Of a DNA stretch of 64,000 nt, positions 12,301 to 27,629 are shown piece after piece. The stretch covers positions 2,189,501 through 2,253,500 of the forward strand of contig JACSYO010001315.1 of the NCBI GenBank assembly GCA_016806645.1. The letters run 5' to 3'. The notes below the pieces were generated by a model that did not search any database, was not told where the DNA came from, and worked only from the letters and a program-made list of their open reading frames with translations. The DNA comes from Ophiodon elongatus. Taxonomy: Eukaryota > Chordata > Actinopteri > Perciformes > Hexagrammidae. Every line of letters begins with the position of its first letter. Within the stretch, counting starts at the first letter, position 1. Made by a program: the position numbers and the translations under genes.

Positions 12301-15300
12301 TATGAAAGAGGATAAACAACACTTATGTCATGGCTGGTGACATATAGATACGAGGATAAATCCTGTTTTCGGGGAGGGTGGGGAATTCAAAATGCCGAGA
12401 GCTTTCTGGTAGTTTCACTGGTGAGTGGAATTTTAAAACATTTTGAGATACATATTTGTTCTTTTTCAGCCACTTAGTGGAGATGTGTCTCGGCACAAAA
12501 GAATACAATCAATAAGTTGCACTGATAATACACGTGAGGGAGCCACACAGCAAGATGGTCAGTGACTGTGACTCACCTGAGGTCCAACCACGCCGGGAGG
12601 GCCAGGAGGACCAGTCTTGCCTTGGAATCCCTGTTTATTACAGAAGAAAAAGAAAAACAGAGGTACATTACCATATGACTGACTCCGTTGAATACAGATG
12701 AAGAGCTGAGTAATCAAACTAGTTTACTCACAGTCTCGCCTCTCTGTCCGGGATGTCCAGGCAGTCCGTCTTTCCCTGAAGGTCCCTGAGAATATACGTA
12801 TAAATATATGAATGTAAGTGTAAAGAATGGCAAAGGAAAAGGCATGATGGGTTTGTATACACAGTTGTGTGTTTTTGAATGAGTTTGGACTCACGGGAGG
12901 TCCCTTTGGTCCTGGGAAACCTGTTGGTCCCTGAGGCCCTGGCAGACCCTGAAACCCACAACAAATGATTCCTGGTCAATAATCAGTTGACTCTACATGT
13001 TATGAGGATTAAATTATAAATAAACACGTGATGGTACGTACCCTCTCACCGGGAGGTCCTGGTGGGCCATCGTTTCCTGAGGTACCCTGAAGAGACAAAA
13101 TAAGGAGTGAGTGGTGAACTTGTACCACAAACCACGACAGGCAGCGGCGGTGAAATATTTCACGCACCTTTGGTCCGGCTTTTCCCGTTGGTCCTCTTGG
13201 TCCTCTCTCTCCTCGAGGCCCCTTGAGAAAAAGACAAAAGGGATTTAAAAATCATAGAAAGTGTCCTAAGACGCATTCGTGACCTGAAATGAATCACTTG
13301 ACTCAGCGTGGGTTCCCCTCGTGCAAGCCGAGGTTGAACTTCCACTTTCACTCAGGTGCCAAGCTCGCCATCTGTACACAAGCACGAGTCTGCTGAGTAA
13401 GACTAACCGTTGGTCCTCTCTGTCCGCGTGGGCCAGGCTTTCCCGCTGTTCCCTGTGGACATGGAGGGGACACACACACACACACACACACACAATGGTC
13501 AAAGGAGTCACATCATGGAGAGGCTGCTTCCTCTAGAAGAATGACTCTAATGGCAGCAGATAGTCACATTTGCAAACAGATTTCAACAGAATTGGGCGAT
13601 TTAGGAGCTCTGAGTTCATCTTTTATCGTGAATTGTATCATAACTTGCACTAGATTCATTACCTTCGAAGGATAGGACACTTTAATAAACAATAATGCGT
13701 TATATAATGAATTTAAAGCGATATTACTACTGCAGTGGCTTCATACAATTTTAATGAGAAACACAATTATATCTTTTGTGTGGCTCTTAGTTTTTTTTCT
13801 TTTTAAAGTGCTCTGGTGCTACTTAATGGCACTATTATCCCCTTCTGTCTGGGAGCTTGTTCTCAATAAACTTCACAAATGTTTTGTGAAGATGAAGAGC
13901 TTTATGTGCCTTGCTCCACTCGTGGTGGCGAACCATTACTCCTGCAGCCATGCTAATGGCCCGTCCCTTAAACATAGAAAATGAAACATTGCTCAAGTAC
14001 CGCAAAACGATAAACAATGCTTTTGGTGGTTTGAGATGAGTTGTGTAAGTTGTAAAGGAGAAGGAATGAAATTGTCTCTCTGTCCTTGGTGAAAAATCTT
14101 TATTCGAGAGCCATGCAACTTCCCTTTCGTTGATAAATTTGGAGCCTGGACAGCATTCTGTCTCCAACGCTACACCAGTATTGATCCAACCCTTGTAGGA
14201 ATGTGAAGAATAATAAGAAGCCCATCTGACATACCCGAGTTCCTTTCTCTCCATTGGCGCCTGGAAAACCTTGGAAACCTTGAGATCCCTGTGTGAGAGT
14301 AAGAGAGTAATTAATCATCTGAGAGACAAATATTATATCCCTTGTTTATTCCCCTGAGATACCCCGAGCATATTAAATGCAACCGGAGATAGAGTGAGCC
14401 GTAGATAAAAGCAGTGTTTTATTGTTGTCATATGAGGAGCTGAGAGCTGACACCAAAAGGCATATTCAAGTCCCCGGCTCTTTGATCAGGGAGCTTCAAG
14501 CGTGTCCACTTGTCAGACTGCGGCTTTGCCAAAAAGGCTAAAGGATGAGCCATCAAAAGTTCAGCAAAGTAGACTTCACATGCACATGTATGAATGCCCT
14601 TTCAACTACACACAGAAAGTGTGTGGTGACTTTATGGTCAAATGAATTGTGTCCTTTATCAATAGGGGTTTAAAGTTACTCTAAAGTGATTACTGAGCAA
14701 TTTATTTTTGAGCAATACATGTGCGCAATTACCTTTGGTCCTTGTCTTCCTGGGTATCCTGGCAATCCGGGGACTCCAAGTTTACCCTGTTAATGAGAAA
14801 AGTCAAATTAGAGACAGATTAATTATTCAAAATTGATTCCGAAATTTAGCTCCTTCCAGAGCCACAGAGGACATTATTCAACTGTCTTCTTGGTCAATTC
14901 CCACTTTGTGTAATTCTTTATTAGCTGATGATGGTGATGCGAAAATTAAATAGATGAGACCAAGAAATATGTTGCATTTTATTGGGTTTATCGGTAATGC
15001 AAAAATAATAGAATCAGCAGTAGAATTTCTATACAAAGTTGATCCCCCAACGAGTAGCTTTCCAGCCTAAATACAAGGCAAGCCGTCTGCAGTATACTTC
15101 TACCCGTACAGCTGTGAATGTACTGTATACAGAATAGTAGTGTTATTCTAGTAGTAAAACTACATTAACATATGAAAACCTGCTCAGCACAGCTCCAGCG
15201 TTTGACCGATGAAAGGTTGCTGTGCAGACTTCAATCAAGTCTGAGAATGACTCAGCCCCCACCGCATGTGTGATCCCCATACAGACCGGTGTATACATCT

Positions 15301-16727
15301 ATAATGCCGCGTTACCGCCATAATGCAAATGCAATTCAGATTAAGAGCACTTGAAGCTTCCAGGATAATCGACACAGCCAGTGTGAACACAACCACGGCT
15401 TTCCCTCCAACTTTGGCTAACGACCGGCCAAATCAGCATGTGCACAAGTATGTTGGCACGCGCTCAGTGATACTCAACCACTACTCAAGACATTTTTTAT
15501 GCCTTAAGTGAAAGACCACTGGGAGGCCACATCCTCTAGAACAGAACCACAAAAAATGCCTGAAGGATTGTCGGCAACAGCTTAGCCAGTGTTCAATTCA
15601 ACAATAAAGAATGTGTCGAACCACTTTATGCTCCAAGCTGGTTCAAGAGCAGAAGCAATGGCAAATTTGGATCGCTGTTCAGAAGAGAACGATCCTCATC
15701 AAGCCCTTGCTAAACTATCGTTCCTAGATCAAACAATTTAGGACACATTATCTGTGGGGTGTGCGTGTTTGAGTCATGGAAGCAAGACCATCCAAACGAG
15801 CTTACCTTCTCTCCACTTGTTCCCAGGGGGCCGGCGTCTCCTGGGAGACCTGAGCGACCCTTCGGTCCCTCGGGACCATCCTCTCCTCTGGGTCCTGCTG
15901 GTCCAAGCTCTCCCTGGAAAGCACAGGAAGCGCAAAGCACAAATATCACATGACTTGTACTTCAACGTAATCCTCTGTCAGCCTTAGGGCCGAACACATA
16001 CTTGCGCATACTTTATTACCATGTGAAGTTTTCTTGTAAAAACGTGTCGAGCGCATTTCCTTTCACATAAACCACAAAGAAATTAATAGAAGTCAATGAG
16101 CAGAGCCAAATTATAGCAAATCATTTGATGCATGCACCAACTAGCAGTTTTCTTCCCTGCCACCAATCAGAATTTATTAATATCTGAATCAAAATCTGAT
16201 GCTAATTGTGGGTGTATTTGCTTATTGTTATTACCGTGTTCTTTAAACTTGACTCTTAAAAAAACAAATACATAAAGGTGTTTTTGTCCCCCGAAACCTT
16301 AACGCAACTATTTCATGTTATAGAGACATACTTAAGATTTAAAACCACACGTTCAGGAGCATTAACAACAAGCAAGGCAATATTATGGAGTAATGTCACG
16401 TCATAACATTTTCATTTGTGTCGCAACCTTTTTCTTGTAAAGCAAACAATTCCATCCACTCCGGGTAACGCGGGTCTCCCTTTTAAAACTGTTGCGAGTG
16501 TAAAGTTGCGGAAACAATCAAGTCAGGCTATTTTCCTACAGCCGGCTGCCCCTCAGAGCAGTAAGCGATCCTATTATTGCTTCTCTCGGTGAGCGTGCTC
16601 CCCTTCTAGCGGGACGCCGGCTAAATGACGGAGGACAAACTCGCTCTGACAAGCAGCGAGGTGCTGCGGAGACCCAGTGGTGTGTGAAAGGTATCTACTT
16701 AAAGGCCTGTGCGGAGGTGCACATGCG

Positions 16728-16794
<67 letters not shown>

Positions 16795-16883
16795 GCACTC
16801 AAGTACACATAAAAACGGCATCAAGCAAACTGTACTTGACTCACACTTGCAAGCTCATCAAAGAGAACACTTTAAATTAAGCA

Positions 16884-16932
<49 letters not shown>

Positions 16933-17867
16933 TTTTTCGTAGGAACGCTTCAAAATGAGTCATTTAGATTCTGGTCCATGTGTGACTCCTCCAGAACAGA
17001 GGGCCTCCTCAAATCCTTGCTTTCATGTGGATCTGCTACATCTCCAGAGGAAAAAGGGCTGGAGCCCCGTGTCTCTCTCTTGGGTTTGAAAGGGTTTAGA
17101 GTGCCATTGATTTCTCCTTCCTTTCTGCATTCAGCTATGGACAGCCTGGTCAGGGATTGGGGGATTGATGTTTGAAGTACGGGTTAGAGCGAGTTATGTT
17201 TCTCACTGTAAGAAAGGCTGTTTCCCTACTACTTGACATTGTAAATCCCTCATGCAGTTTGCGGAAAGGAAACAGTTCCCGGGTACACCTGTCAAACTTT
17301 CCCTTTAAGATGCAGAGTGGAAAGTGACAGAGTGGCTAGAAAGGGGATTTGAAACGGCTCGCACAAACACGCTCGCACGCACACACACACACGCTAACAG
17401 CTGGCAATAGGAGCAACACCTTATGTTTGCTCATTACCCACAATTCCACAGCAGTCACAGAGGCTTAGGCCATGAGGGGCTAACATCTCAGGAGTGTCTG
17501 GTGATTTCACTTAGTTCAGGTAAAGGTCACCCCCCCCAACCCCCCAACCAACAAAACCACCGTCGAGAGCAGACGTAACAGTTGTCTTAATAGTTTAATT
17601 TCTCTGAATGACGTTTTAATCTAGATGCGATTGACTGCAGAGTGCAATGTAAACAAAGAAGCCTTACCCTGTCGCCCTTGAGACCCATATCTCCCTTAAA
17701 GCCGGGGAAGCCATCTTCTCCCTGGCAAGAGAATGAAGGAGGCAAAGAGGTGAGGATGCAGGAAAGGACAAATAATGGAATAATACAGAGAAAAATGGAA
17801 TAATACAGACGTTGAAATCATTTGTGGGGTATTAATCTGCGGAGGCACACTCAAAGGCGAGCACACA

Positions 17868-17913
<46 letters not shown>

Positions 17914-20900
17914 TGTGGAGTCTTGGCAAGATCCCCTGTTGCCATAGAAACTCTTGATCGCCTTTTTTTCACTCTTCCGTACCGGCATCAGTTTAACAGG
18001 ATTTTATTGAGATCATCATTAGCGTGAAACATTCCATGAAGGTTGTAATTCATATAAATACTACAATTTCCACGATGTTTACAGTCTCTTCCTTTCACAC
18101 AGACACTTTCTCAGCCAATAAGTCCAAGCTCTCTTACCTTTTCACCCTTATGTCCTTTAAGACCGCGCACACCGTCCGCTCCCTGTGATGCAAGAACAGA
18201 CAGATGTTACAGGCCGAAAGGGTGCACGTTATCAGTACTTTCCTTTTTTAAATTCAAATCTGTCAAACAAGGGGGTACACGTTGTAATGGGTTCATTAAA
18301 ATGTCTATAGATTAGAGAGTGACTGTCAAGGCATTTCAAATCCTCACAACTACATTTTTCTTGACCGCTCATCTCATCTTCCCAGAGGGAGCAGACACTT
18401 CAGACTTCCGCCATGTAACTGGGGGACTTTGAGCGAGAAGTCAAACCACTTGTGTCATCCCCTCTCTCAGTGGAAGCTTTAATGATTGGATAAGTCACGC
18501 CCTCGTGCCAAGATTTTATTTGATGGGATTTCTTTTGTCTTTTGTCGGCTGATAAAGGGCTGTGCGCCTTGAGCCGCCGTCAGCCCCTGTGACTAACCTT
18601 TACGTTAGCAAAGTGATGTAAGATCTGAAAAGATGACTTTCTATGCATTACTCAGATCATTTTCATGTCTCTGTGACAAAAGCGGAGGCTATTCCCTTCT
18701 AGACAGTTCCTAGAAGTCAGGCAGCTAAGCCGAAGGCTTTTATTTAGTTAAACTACAGCTTTTCTTTTTACAAAATACCACTTAGTTGTTGGAAAGGCCT
18801 TGGAAATAATAACATTTAAATCAGATAATGGGCAACTATTAGCCCATAACGGTTGTTAATTGCAGAGTACCACAACCTAATGATATCACAAATGGATTTA
18901 TTAGTGGTCGATAATCATCTCACCTTCACGCCTCGGGGCCCAGGATAACCAATGGGTCCTTGAGGGCCAGCAGGGCCCTGGGGAGATAGATGTTTAGCGA
19001 GAGCTTGTAGCACACACACAATTACAGCACACACACACACACAGTGCTAATGTTATCTACATTTATGCAAAATGTTTTATGCAAATGTGTCTGAACTAGG
19101 ACAAAGGGAGGGGAAAGAAACCTAGAAACGCTTGAATAAATTCAGAAAATAACTAATGCAAGCTCCAAAAGTAAGAAAGGCGGAGAAAAAAATGTATCTC
19201 ACCAGGTGTCCTTTCTCTCCAGAAGGCCCCTCCTTTCCGGGGTGACCCTGTGAATTATTAAGAGAAACATTATTGAATCTCATCTCAGGATAATTACCAC
19301 CATAAATACTACAACATAACTGAGGGATTAAGTTGTAAAACAATGGGAGGATGTATCAACGTGGACAATTGGAATAAGAGCCTTTAGAGTTCACTCTCAT
19401 TTGGGTTTTTTAGCCGTAATGCACGGGTACTATAGAGACACTACCGGCTATTACTGGGCTCCAAAAGCCAAGGCTGCCGTTTTGGGACTTCACAATACAT
19501 TACCCACAAACAGTACACATGCGCGTATACACGTCAAATATGGATGTCCGGTAAAAGGAAGAAGAAATAAAAGCAAGAAAATTGATTTCATTCTCATGAG
19601 ACGAAGGAGCTCGGCAAAGCCTACGATGGTTTTTTTTGTGATGTGAGAGAGGATGGAGAAGGAAATAGATACTAAGGCGGACAGAGATGAGGGGCACGGA
19701 GGGAGTGCTGAGACTGCGAGAGAGAATATTGCGGTTGACGGAGGAGGCAACACGTGGTTAAAGATAAGCAGTGTGTCAATGGCGGAGATATATTTCTAAT
19801 CCATGAAGACTCTGAACGCCATTAAAGGACCAGGAGGAAATGCACGGTGTCCGCTCTCCTCAATCTCCAATTCCTCTTTTTCACCAAACCCCTTGCATTC
19901 TACACCGACTCAGCCCGTGTGTCTTTTTCCTTTCACTACAGTTATTCATATTTCACCGTCTCCTAGGTGCCGACTGGGGCCTTCTAAGACACACCGGCCC
20001 CGCCATTAGCGCAGGTGTCTTCTGTGCCGTCTGTGCAAAGATGTGTGTGGGCGGGTTGTTCCACTGTTACACAGCGGTGTGAATGCGTTGTATCATACAT
20101 ATGTTTCGGACACATAATCATCTCAGCGTGTCGTTAAACGTCGAAATTGAAAGTGTTGTTTTTCACAGTTATGAGAAATTAAACTTTTTTTTCTTTTTTT
20201 TTTTTTTAAAAAGACAGAGCGGGAGAATGAGAGGAGCTGTTTCACCGTGCATACATTTCTTTAGATGTGTGGAACTCACCGGTGGACCGTCAGCTCCTGG
20301 CATTCCCGGCAAGCCTGGTTTCCCTGTAGGACCCTGGATAGGAGACAAGATGTTAGGACTAATAAGACCTCATGAGTAAGACAACGCGTGGCAATCGAAG
20401 GTTAGCTAACTCAGGCTGTTGTTTTGAGCTAAACGCTAACGTCGGCATGCTAACACACCGATTACTTCTTCAGACCAACGCTTTCAAATAAACAATCTAC
20501 TCCTCATTTGATTACATTTTGCTTCATTAAATACCACAGCCTTCTAGTATTTCATTTATAAATCAGGAGAAACACAAGATATGCATTATTCATTCTCACA
20601 CTGTTCAATAATAAACTGGATACCCTCCATATAAACAGGCAAATGAGATTTAGCTGAAATTGGATTAAAATATATCAGGATTAAAAATCTGTCTACGAGG
20701 CAGTATTTGTGTCCTGCGTTGGGGATGGGGACCCGTTTGCATAATAGTGTGATAAGCATTTGGAGCTGAATACGAGCAACTTGGCTTTCAGCTCATGCAA
20801 ATGAATGAGATAATTTCCTGCAATTTTAAAGATTTTGGGTCCGCGTTTATTAACGTTTTATCAAGCTCGCCGTTTTTTCTTTTCCTGTGGAGTTGCAGAA

Positions 20901-21919
20901 ACGGCAAGTTTCACAGTATGTTATTGTGATCATGTAATATCTTACCTTATCTCCAGGAGGCCCGATGGCTCCTTGGGGCCCTGCAAGTCCCTGTGGAGAG
21001 GATGGAAAATGCTCAGAACAATTTCTTTGATGGATGAGGGAAAATCAAACGTCGGACAACCTGTTCATCACTGACCTGGGTACCTGGGTTGCCTTGCTGT
21101 CCAGGAGGTCCTGGCTCTCCTTGAGGTCCCTGATGACAAACAAAACTTAATTTTAGAAATCTCATTATAAATACTTTTAATTATTTAGTTGACTAAAACC
21201 TCCCTCACAAGGGCAAGAGAGATTTGTTGCTCCATAAGGTCCATTAAAGATGAAATGTTTCTCTCCACAGATATAAATCAGAAGCTGTCCAACAGCGCAT
21301 CACTGCATTATTACATTCTTATACCTAAACAGGCAAATAGCACAACGTCTTGCTCGGGACACACACGCATACAAACTGCACACATTCTCATACCTGCTTT
21401 CCTAATGACAGAAACTGCTGAACCACAAACACGAACACACATTAACTCTCAGATAACTGGCAATCAATTACGTGGCCGCGGTCCAAGAGTCTGGGAAAGC
21501 TGTTGATCTTCCATTTCTACCTAGTTGGAACATTCCCAACAGAACAGACAAGCTGCTCCAGCCAGGTATTCTCTCATTACGGTGAGGCGCTACAAGAAAT
21601 TGACTTGGAACGATACAACCGGCGGTGGTGGTCTGCTCAAATGGACCTAAACACATCCGGTCTATTCTTCATTATCTGCTAAGTATCCTCTGATTGTACT
21701 GGTGTGTGTTTGTGTGTGTGTGTGTGTGTGTGAGGAGGAGTGTGTAACCCATCTTGTGGGAGACATACATTGGATTACACAGTCACATTGTGGGGACTTA
21801 CACAGACACAAATCGGGACAATTGCCTGTCCCCAAAACGTAAATCATCACATTTTAGGCTGGAGATTTGGTTTAAGGTTATCAATGTAACGTCCCCAAAA
21901 GTTGTGAAAACACGACTGT

Positions 21920-21967
<48 letters not shown>

Positions 21968-23552
21968 GAGTGTGAAAGAGAGAGGTCATGAGGCAATACT
22001 TTGGATTCAAGGATAAAATAAAAAGAAGTCTGTAAAAGTTATGTTTTTTGGTTTCATCTGGGAAATGGAGAATTCCTGATTCGGAACATTGGCATTTGAA
22101 TCAATTCCAGCTTCACTTACTATGTTTCCTTTGGGTCCAGAGTGGCCATCCATTCCAGTAACGCCCTACAGCATTGGAGATGAACACAATGTTTAGCGCA
22201 TATAAGGAAGGCCTGCACATCTGTAATACACTGAAAAGGTTAGTGTTTTGCAGCTACACTTAGCTTTCTTTGCGGTTTTTGAGGGTATGATTTATTGTTT
22301 GTGATATCTCTACATCCTGCACAGGGATATCAGTGCAAAATAAGCTACTTGATTGATGCACACTGTCCACGTTAAATGAAATCAGTTGAAACCGTATTAA
22401 CATTCGGTTTTAGCTTTGCTTTGCCGTCGACATTTGTCTGAAACGCTGAAGTTTAACTCAATAAGGTATGCTACTCTTTGTGTATGCTGTCTGAAATATA
22501 TTGAGTTATATTTCCCTGTGGGTGTTGTTTGCAGTGGATTTGGTTTTATGAGATGGTGAAAAAAACAAAACATGATTCTGCTCTCTAAACAGTGAATCTA
22601 TTGCACCAGCATGGATATGAAAAGGTGAGAGGAGGGTACGGGGACTCACAGGGGGTCCTGAAGGTCCCTGAGGTCCTTTTGGTCCGAGCAAACCACGGGG
22701 CCCCTAGGGAGGAAAAGAAAACAGGAGGGAAATGAGATTGAGAATGATATTACACCTGTGAAAGGCTTGATGAATTATTAAACTCTCAGGTTTCAAAATT
22801 ATACTCCTGGAAACAACCTGACGCCCCAAATGTCCTTGAGGATATTCTACCGAGTCAGATTGGGAGGGAAAGCTTTTTTTTTTTTTCTCTTTACTACACC
22901 TTAATTCCTCACAGCTATGCCTGTCAAACATTGCTTTAAATTTCTGTGCTTTGCCTCATAGCTACAGTTACCTAAGAAGACCTGTTGTCCTGTCATTGTG
23001 TATGCAAACCAATGTAGCACACCCTGGTGGACAAAATAAGTCATAACAGCAGCTATCAAGGGCTTTCTGTTGGTTTCTCTTTCCCTGTCTTTCTCCTCCT
23101 CCGCGGGGAATATCCTGCCTGAGAGAGTGGGAGGCTATTATAACAAGCTTGATGTGAGCTGCCTGCATTTCTCACCTCCAAAGCTCCTCTTGCACAGATG
23201 AAAAACTAGCAAAGCCTCATCAACATACACTTTCCAGCAATATAAGAAAGAAAAACCTCAATTTATGTGAATATGAACAGCAGCTGCAGTCTGCAGACGA
23301 TATATATGACACAATCAGATCCTTTGATTGTTCACCAACACAATGTCATGATGAGCACGAGCCCTCTCAGCTCTATTAAATTCAAAACTCAAAATCTCTC
23401 GGCGTAAGAGCGAATGGTAATACGAGTGATCACTCACGGGTTCACCAGGAAGTCCCCGTGGCCCGATCTCTCCATCATCTCCCTGGGAAAGAGAGAGATA
23501 ACGGGTCAGAGTGTGGAACAGACAGAAAGTGAGGGTGTGAGTGTGGGCGTGG

Positions 23553-23601
<49 letters not shown>

Positions 23602-26600
23602 CGCGTGTGCGTGTGCGTGTGTGTGTGTGTATGAGAGAGATAATGGGAAGGCACTGAAAAAGCCGGGGAAAGAAGGGATCATGTTGCATCAGCTGTGGGT
23701 AATGAGGATGGTGAGGAAGATTACAGGCAGATAAAGGTGTGCAGAGATAAATATATATATTAAGTGGAGTGGTAAGTGAAAATTCTGGGTGACTTTGGTA
23801 AGAGGAAGACGTAATATCTGACTTCCTGCAGCATAACAATAACCCCTGCGTCACAACGATGAAGGGGTGAGAAACATCAGGCACAAGCATACACATGCTG
23901 CTTCTTTGAAATGAAAATGGGAAAACAGAGGCGTGAAATTGTGATTTTTCTGTTACCCTTTCTCCGTCTTCTCCAGGGCCACCAGGAGGTCCAGATGGGC
24001 CAGATTCACCCTACAACAACAAACATTTAAGATGTAACAGTGGCACGCGTCAAAAACAATACACACACACACGTACAAAAAGACACTTTTCATAGCACCA
24101 CAAAAGAACTTACCCTGTGTCCTTTTTCACCGGGAAGTCCGGCAAGTCCATCAAACCCTCGGTCTCCCTGAAGAGCAAAGAAAAACCCGGTTGCATACCT
24201 CTTGTACAAGCTTCAAAGACATGCTTTTAAACTGGTATTATGAAACACGGCGCATTGAAATGCATTATGAATGTGGTCAAGGTACCTTGGGTCCAGACTG
24301 TCCCGGCATGCCCCTGGCACCGTCGGCTCCAGAACGACCCTGTAAAAATTACAAGTTACATAACACGTCTGTTGACAGACGTCCTTGTGAATATAATTTG
24401 AAGACTTGAATATGCATGGCTTTTAAATCTAACGAACAAATGTGTTTCAGCAAGTAATATGTCTTTGCTGTTCTCAACTCAGTTTGTTACACTTACCCTT
24501 CTGCCGGGCTTTCCGGAGGGTCCAGAGCCACCAATTGGTCCACGTGGTCCCTGAAACCAAAACACTGAGATTAAACTCAGAAGCATTTATTTTATTTTTT
24601 TACATTTGCATTTTGGAAATATCATACTAAAATAAGAAACATTGCATATCACTCAGCTTTTAAAGGGTTGCTAAAATAATGAGTTTATATTTAATTTGTA
24701 TAGGTTAACACATTTTCAGATGGGGTTTGATTTGATTTAGTTGTTTCTGTCTTTCAGAAATATATATAAAAAATATCTCATACCTGAGGGCCTCCATCTC
24801 CAGACTCTCCCTTCAGTCCTGATACACCAGGAGGACCCTGAGGAGAAAACAAATAGAAACTTTAATGGACACTAAACCAATACAAGATTTCAACTCAGCT
24901 ACAAACTGTTTGTATTATAACTGTTGATTCATTTTTTTTTTTTACACAAGATTTCTATTGATTTTTAGTCTGTGTCTTTCGTAAGGTGCTTTGAAATACA
25001 TACCAGAGGGCCGGATCTGCCAGTCAAACCCATTGGACCCGAAGGGCCGCGCATAGCCAGCTGAACACAGGAGGGAAAGGATAATATATGTATTGATGAA
25101 TGTATGACATTAAAAGTTGCTGTATGATCAAATATAACATGGATTTTGCCATTTGTGTGTGTGCTGTAAGTGTATTTATGTCTGTTCATGTGTTCTGTGT
25201 GTGAAATTGTACATGTATTATGCATGCTTGTGAGCAACGGCGGGGTAATAAAATGTAACAATGAAATAAAGAAAATAAATGTAACAATGACGATAATAGA
25301 TGAGTACAAATTATGTGTATAGATACAAAGAGACACATGTAAAAATTGAAATGTATTCATGCAAATATAGGCAAAAACAATAAAAAAAATAGTAAGACTT
25401 ATTTTAACAGGAGAAGCAAATTTTTTTTTTTTTTTTTTTTAAAAACATGCATTACTATAATATAGACTACTGCAGTCTGTTTATGTGTGAACCGTTACCC
25501 TGGCCTGCTGCATGATGGCCTGCATCTGGGACTCCTGTGCTGATACAGCAGGTCCCTTTTGACCGGAGTCGCCTCCAGAGCTGAATCTGAACTGTGGAGG
25601 GAAATGACAGATTGGTGACGCTTCGCTGCAGCAAAGGTGACACCAGCACACGGGAGGCACTGGCAAAAATAATAGCTGAGAAAATGACCATTGCAGCAAC
25701 ATGAATATTTAATTAGAACCTATTCCCAACAATGTCTTCAATATTTCTTTAATATGGCATTCCCATCTTGAAACTCTGCAGCGGATGTTGAGCGAAGCAT
25801 CCGCCTCCAGCTGTCAAAACGCCACCATCACACGTTGCCTCTGCAGGCCACGGGCTTCGAATTCTACTGGCATCTGGTGGTGATAAGCCAGCATTGCACC
25901 ACAGGTGGATCTCCAGGATTGTGGTGCAACGCAGATTTGTTTGGGCCAAGCAATCTCGGCTTTGGCTACACAGCACAGTCCTCGGGAGGTTGGCCGTCGG
26001 TTGCCTTATAGATGCGGAGCAACACCACAGTGCAATCCTGTGCAGGATTTCACCACCACATAAACGTTGCTACCAAGAAGCAAAACTACAAACAGTTGAT
26101 CCAGAACATCAGGGATGAGTCAGATCTACTGCAGCTCAACAACAATAAACCAAATATATCCGGAGCGTTTCATAAGTGTAGTGCAAATCCCACATTTTCT
26201 TCTTCTGACTCAATTTGCTGAGTTTGATTAAATATTGGCCCTTCCCTTCGCTATCTTTGTCACAATCACATACATGCATCTATTTGCTCTTGAGTTCCTG
26301 CCAATCTGTGAGCCTTTTGGTCCGTCTTCGATTCTTTCTCTCTTTATCTTCTTACCGTCTCCAATATGCATTTCCTTACCGACATTCCTGTGCCTCATCG
26401 AACCTTGAACAAAATGTTCCGCTACATCAATTGTCGACAAGCGAGGCCAGGGAAAGAGAACAGCACTGCGATGGGAACTACATTATTTACTCATGGTAGA
26501 GCACACAGTGCCCAGAAACTAAAGAGAAGATGCCTCACTAGTCACTGGACCATTTAATGAAAGACACAGTGTTAGGAAACGCATTTCAACCCTGTTATGT

Positions 26601-27575
26601 TGATTCCACAATTTTTAACACTGGGCCAGAGAGTCCTGTGGTGAGAGAAGGGGCGAAACAAACAATGCGTGTTTCCCATTAGCCCGGGAGCTCAGGGATC
26701 AGATTTCAAGCCATGCTCTCTGCCAGTGGATACACCAGAGCGACTTGGGTTCCTGTCCAGACGGAGTTTGCCTCGTGGCTCACCCAGACAGCTCTGTTGA
26801 GCCCCGGAACCACAAACTCACATCTGTACAACTAATCACATCCAACTGCAGCTGTAGCAGACATCTTGCAAGTACAAGGGGAAGAAAAGTCAAAGAGGTA
26901 GACAGCGCAGGAAGTTGATCGCACGGCTGCGGAACTGCAACGGTTGAAAATCGTTGGATGCAGCTGAAGCTACGGACAGAACCGACAGCACTGCTTTGCC
27001 TGCTGTCTACAGATAGACGACTCCGTGGGAGGACACGTGATAGGACACCTTCAGTGTTTGGCGAAAGAACGTTAAAACTATGGAGGGAGAGAAAGTCCTT
27101 AAATATGCAGATCTGAGTTCATGGAGTCAAAAACTACTGAGTGAGCACTACAAGTGATAGAGAAGGGGGTTATCCAAGTCACTGAACATACCACAAGGGG
27201 CTGCTAAAGCACAGATTTACATTACACAATATTTATAAGGGGCAGGCCCATTAAGAATGGTTTCAAAGGAAACCCCCTGCATTCCACTACACTGTAAACC
27301 ACATGTCAGAGTTATTGATAACAGCGAGAAGGAGGCATCATACTTAGCTTTAGAACAAGGCTAAACATGGATGTAAAGCCGCATGGAAAATGTTTTAAGT
27401 GGCGGTAAACATGAAAACGCACAGCGCTTCCTGCTTTTATCTTGTTCTTTTCCCAAGAAATGTAATTTACTTACAGGCAGCATCAGCACAGTTCCAGGAC
27501 TTCCTGGCAAACCATCAGCACCAGGAAGACCAGAACGACCCGGGAGACCCTTCCATGGAAAATAACACGAACACG

Positions 27576-27629
<54 letters not shown>

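Larger units (their letters stand above)
15914..17667. other. col5a1 intron 29
   Basis: 1.75 kb containing two long CA repeats (16725-16792 and 16886-16930). Nothing else recognised. Confidence 0.6.
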
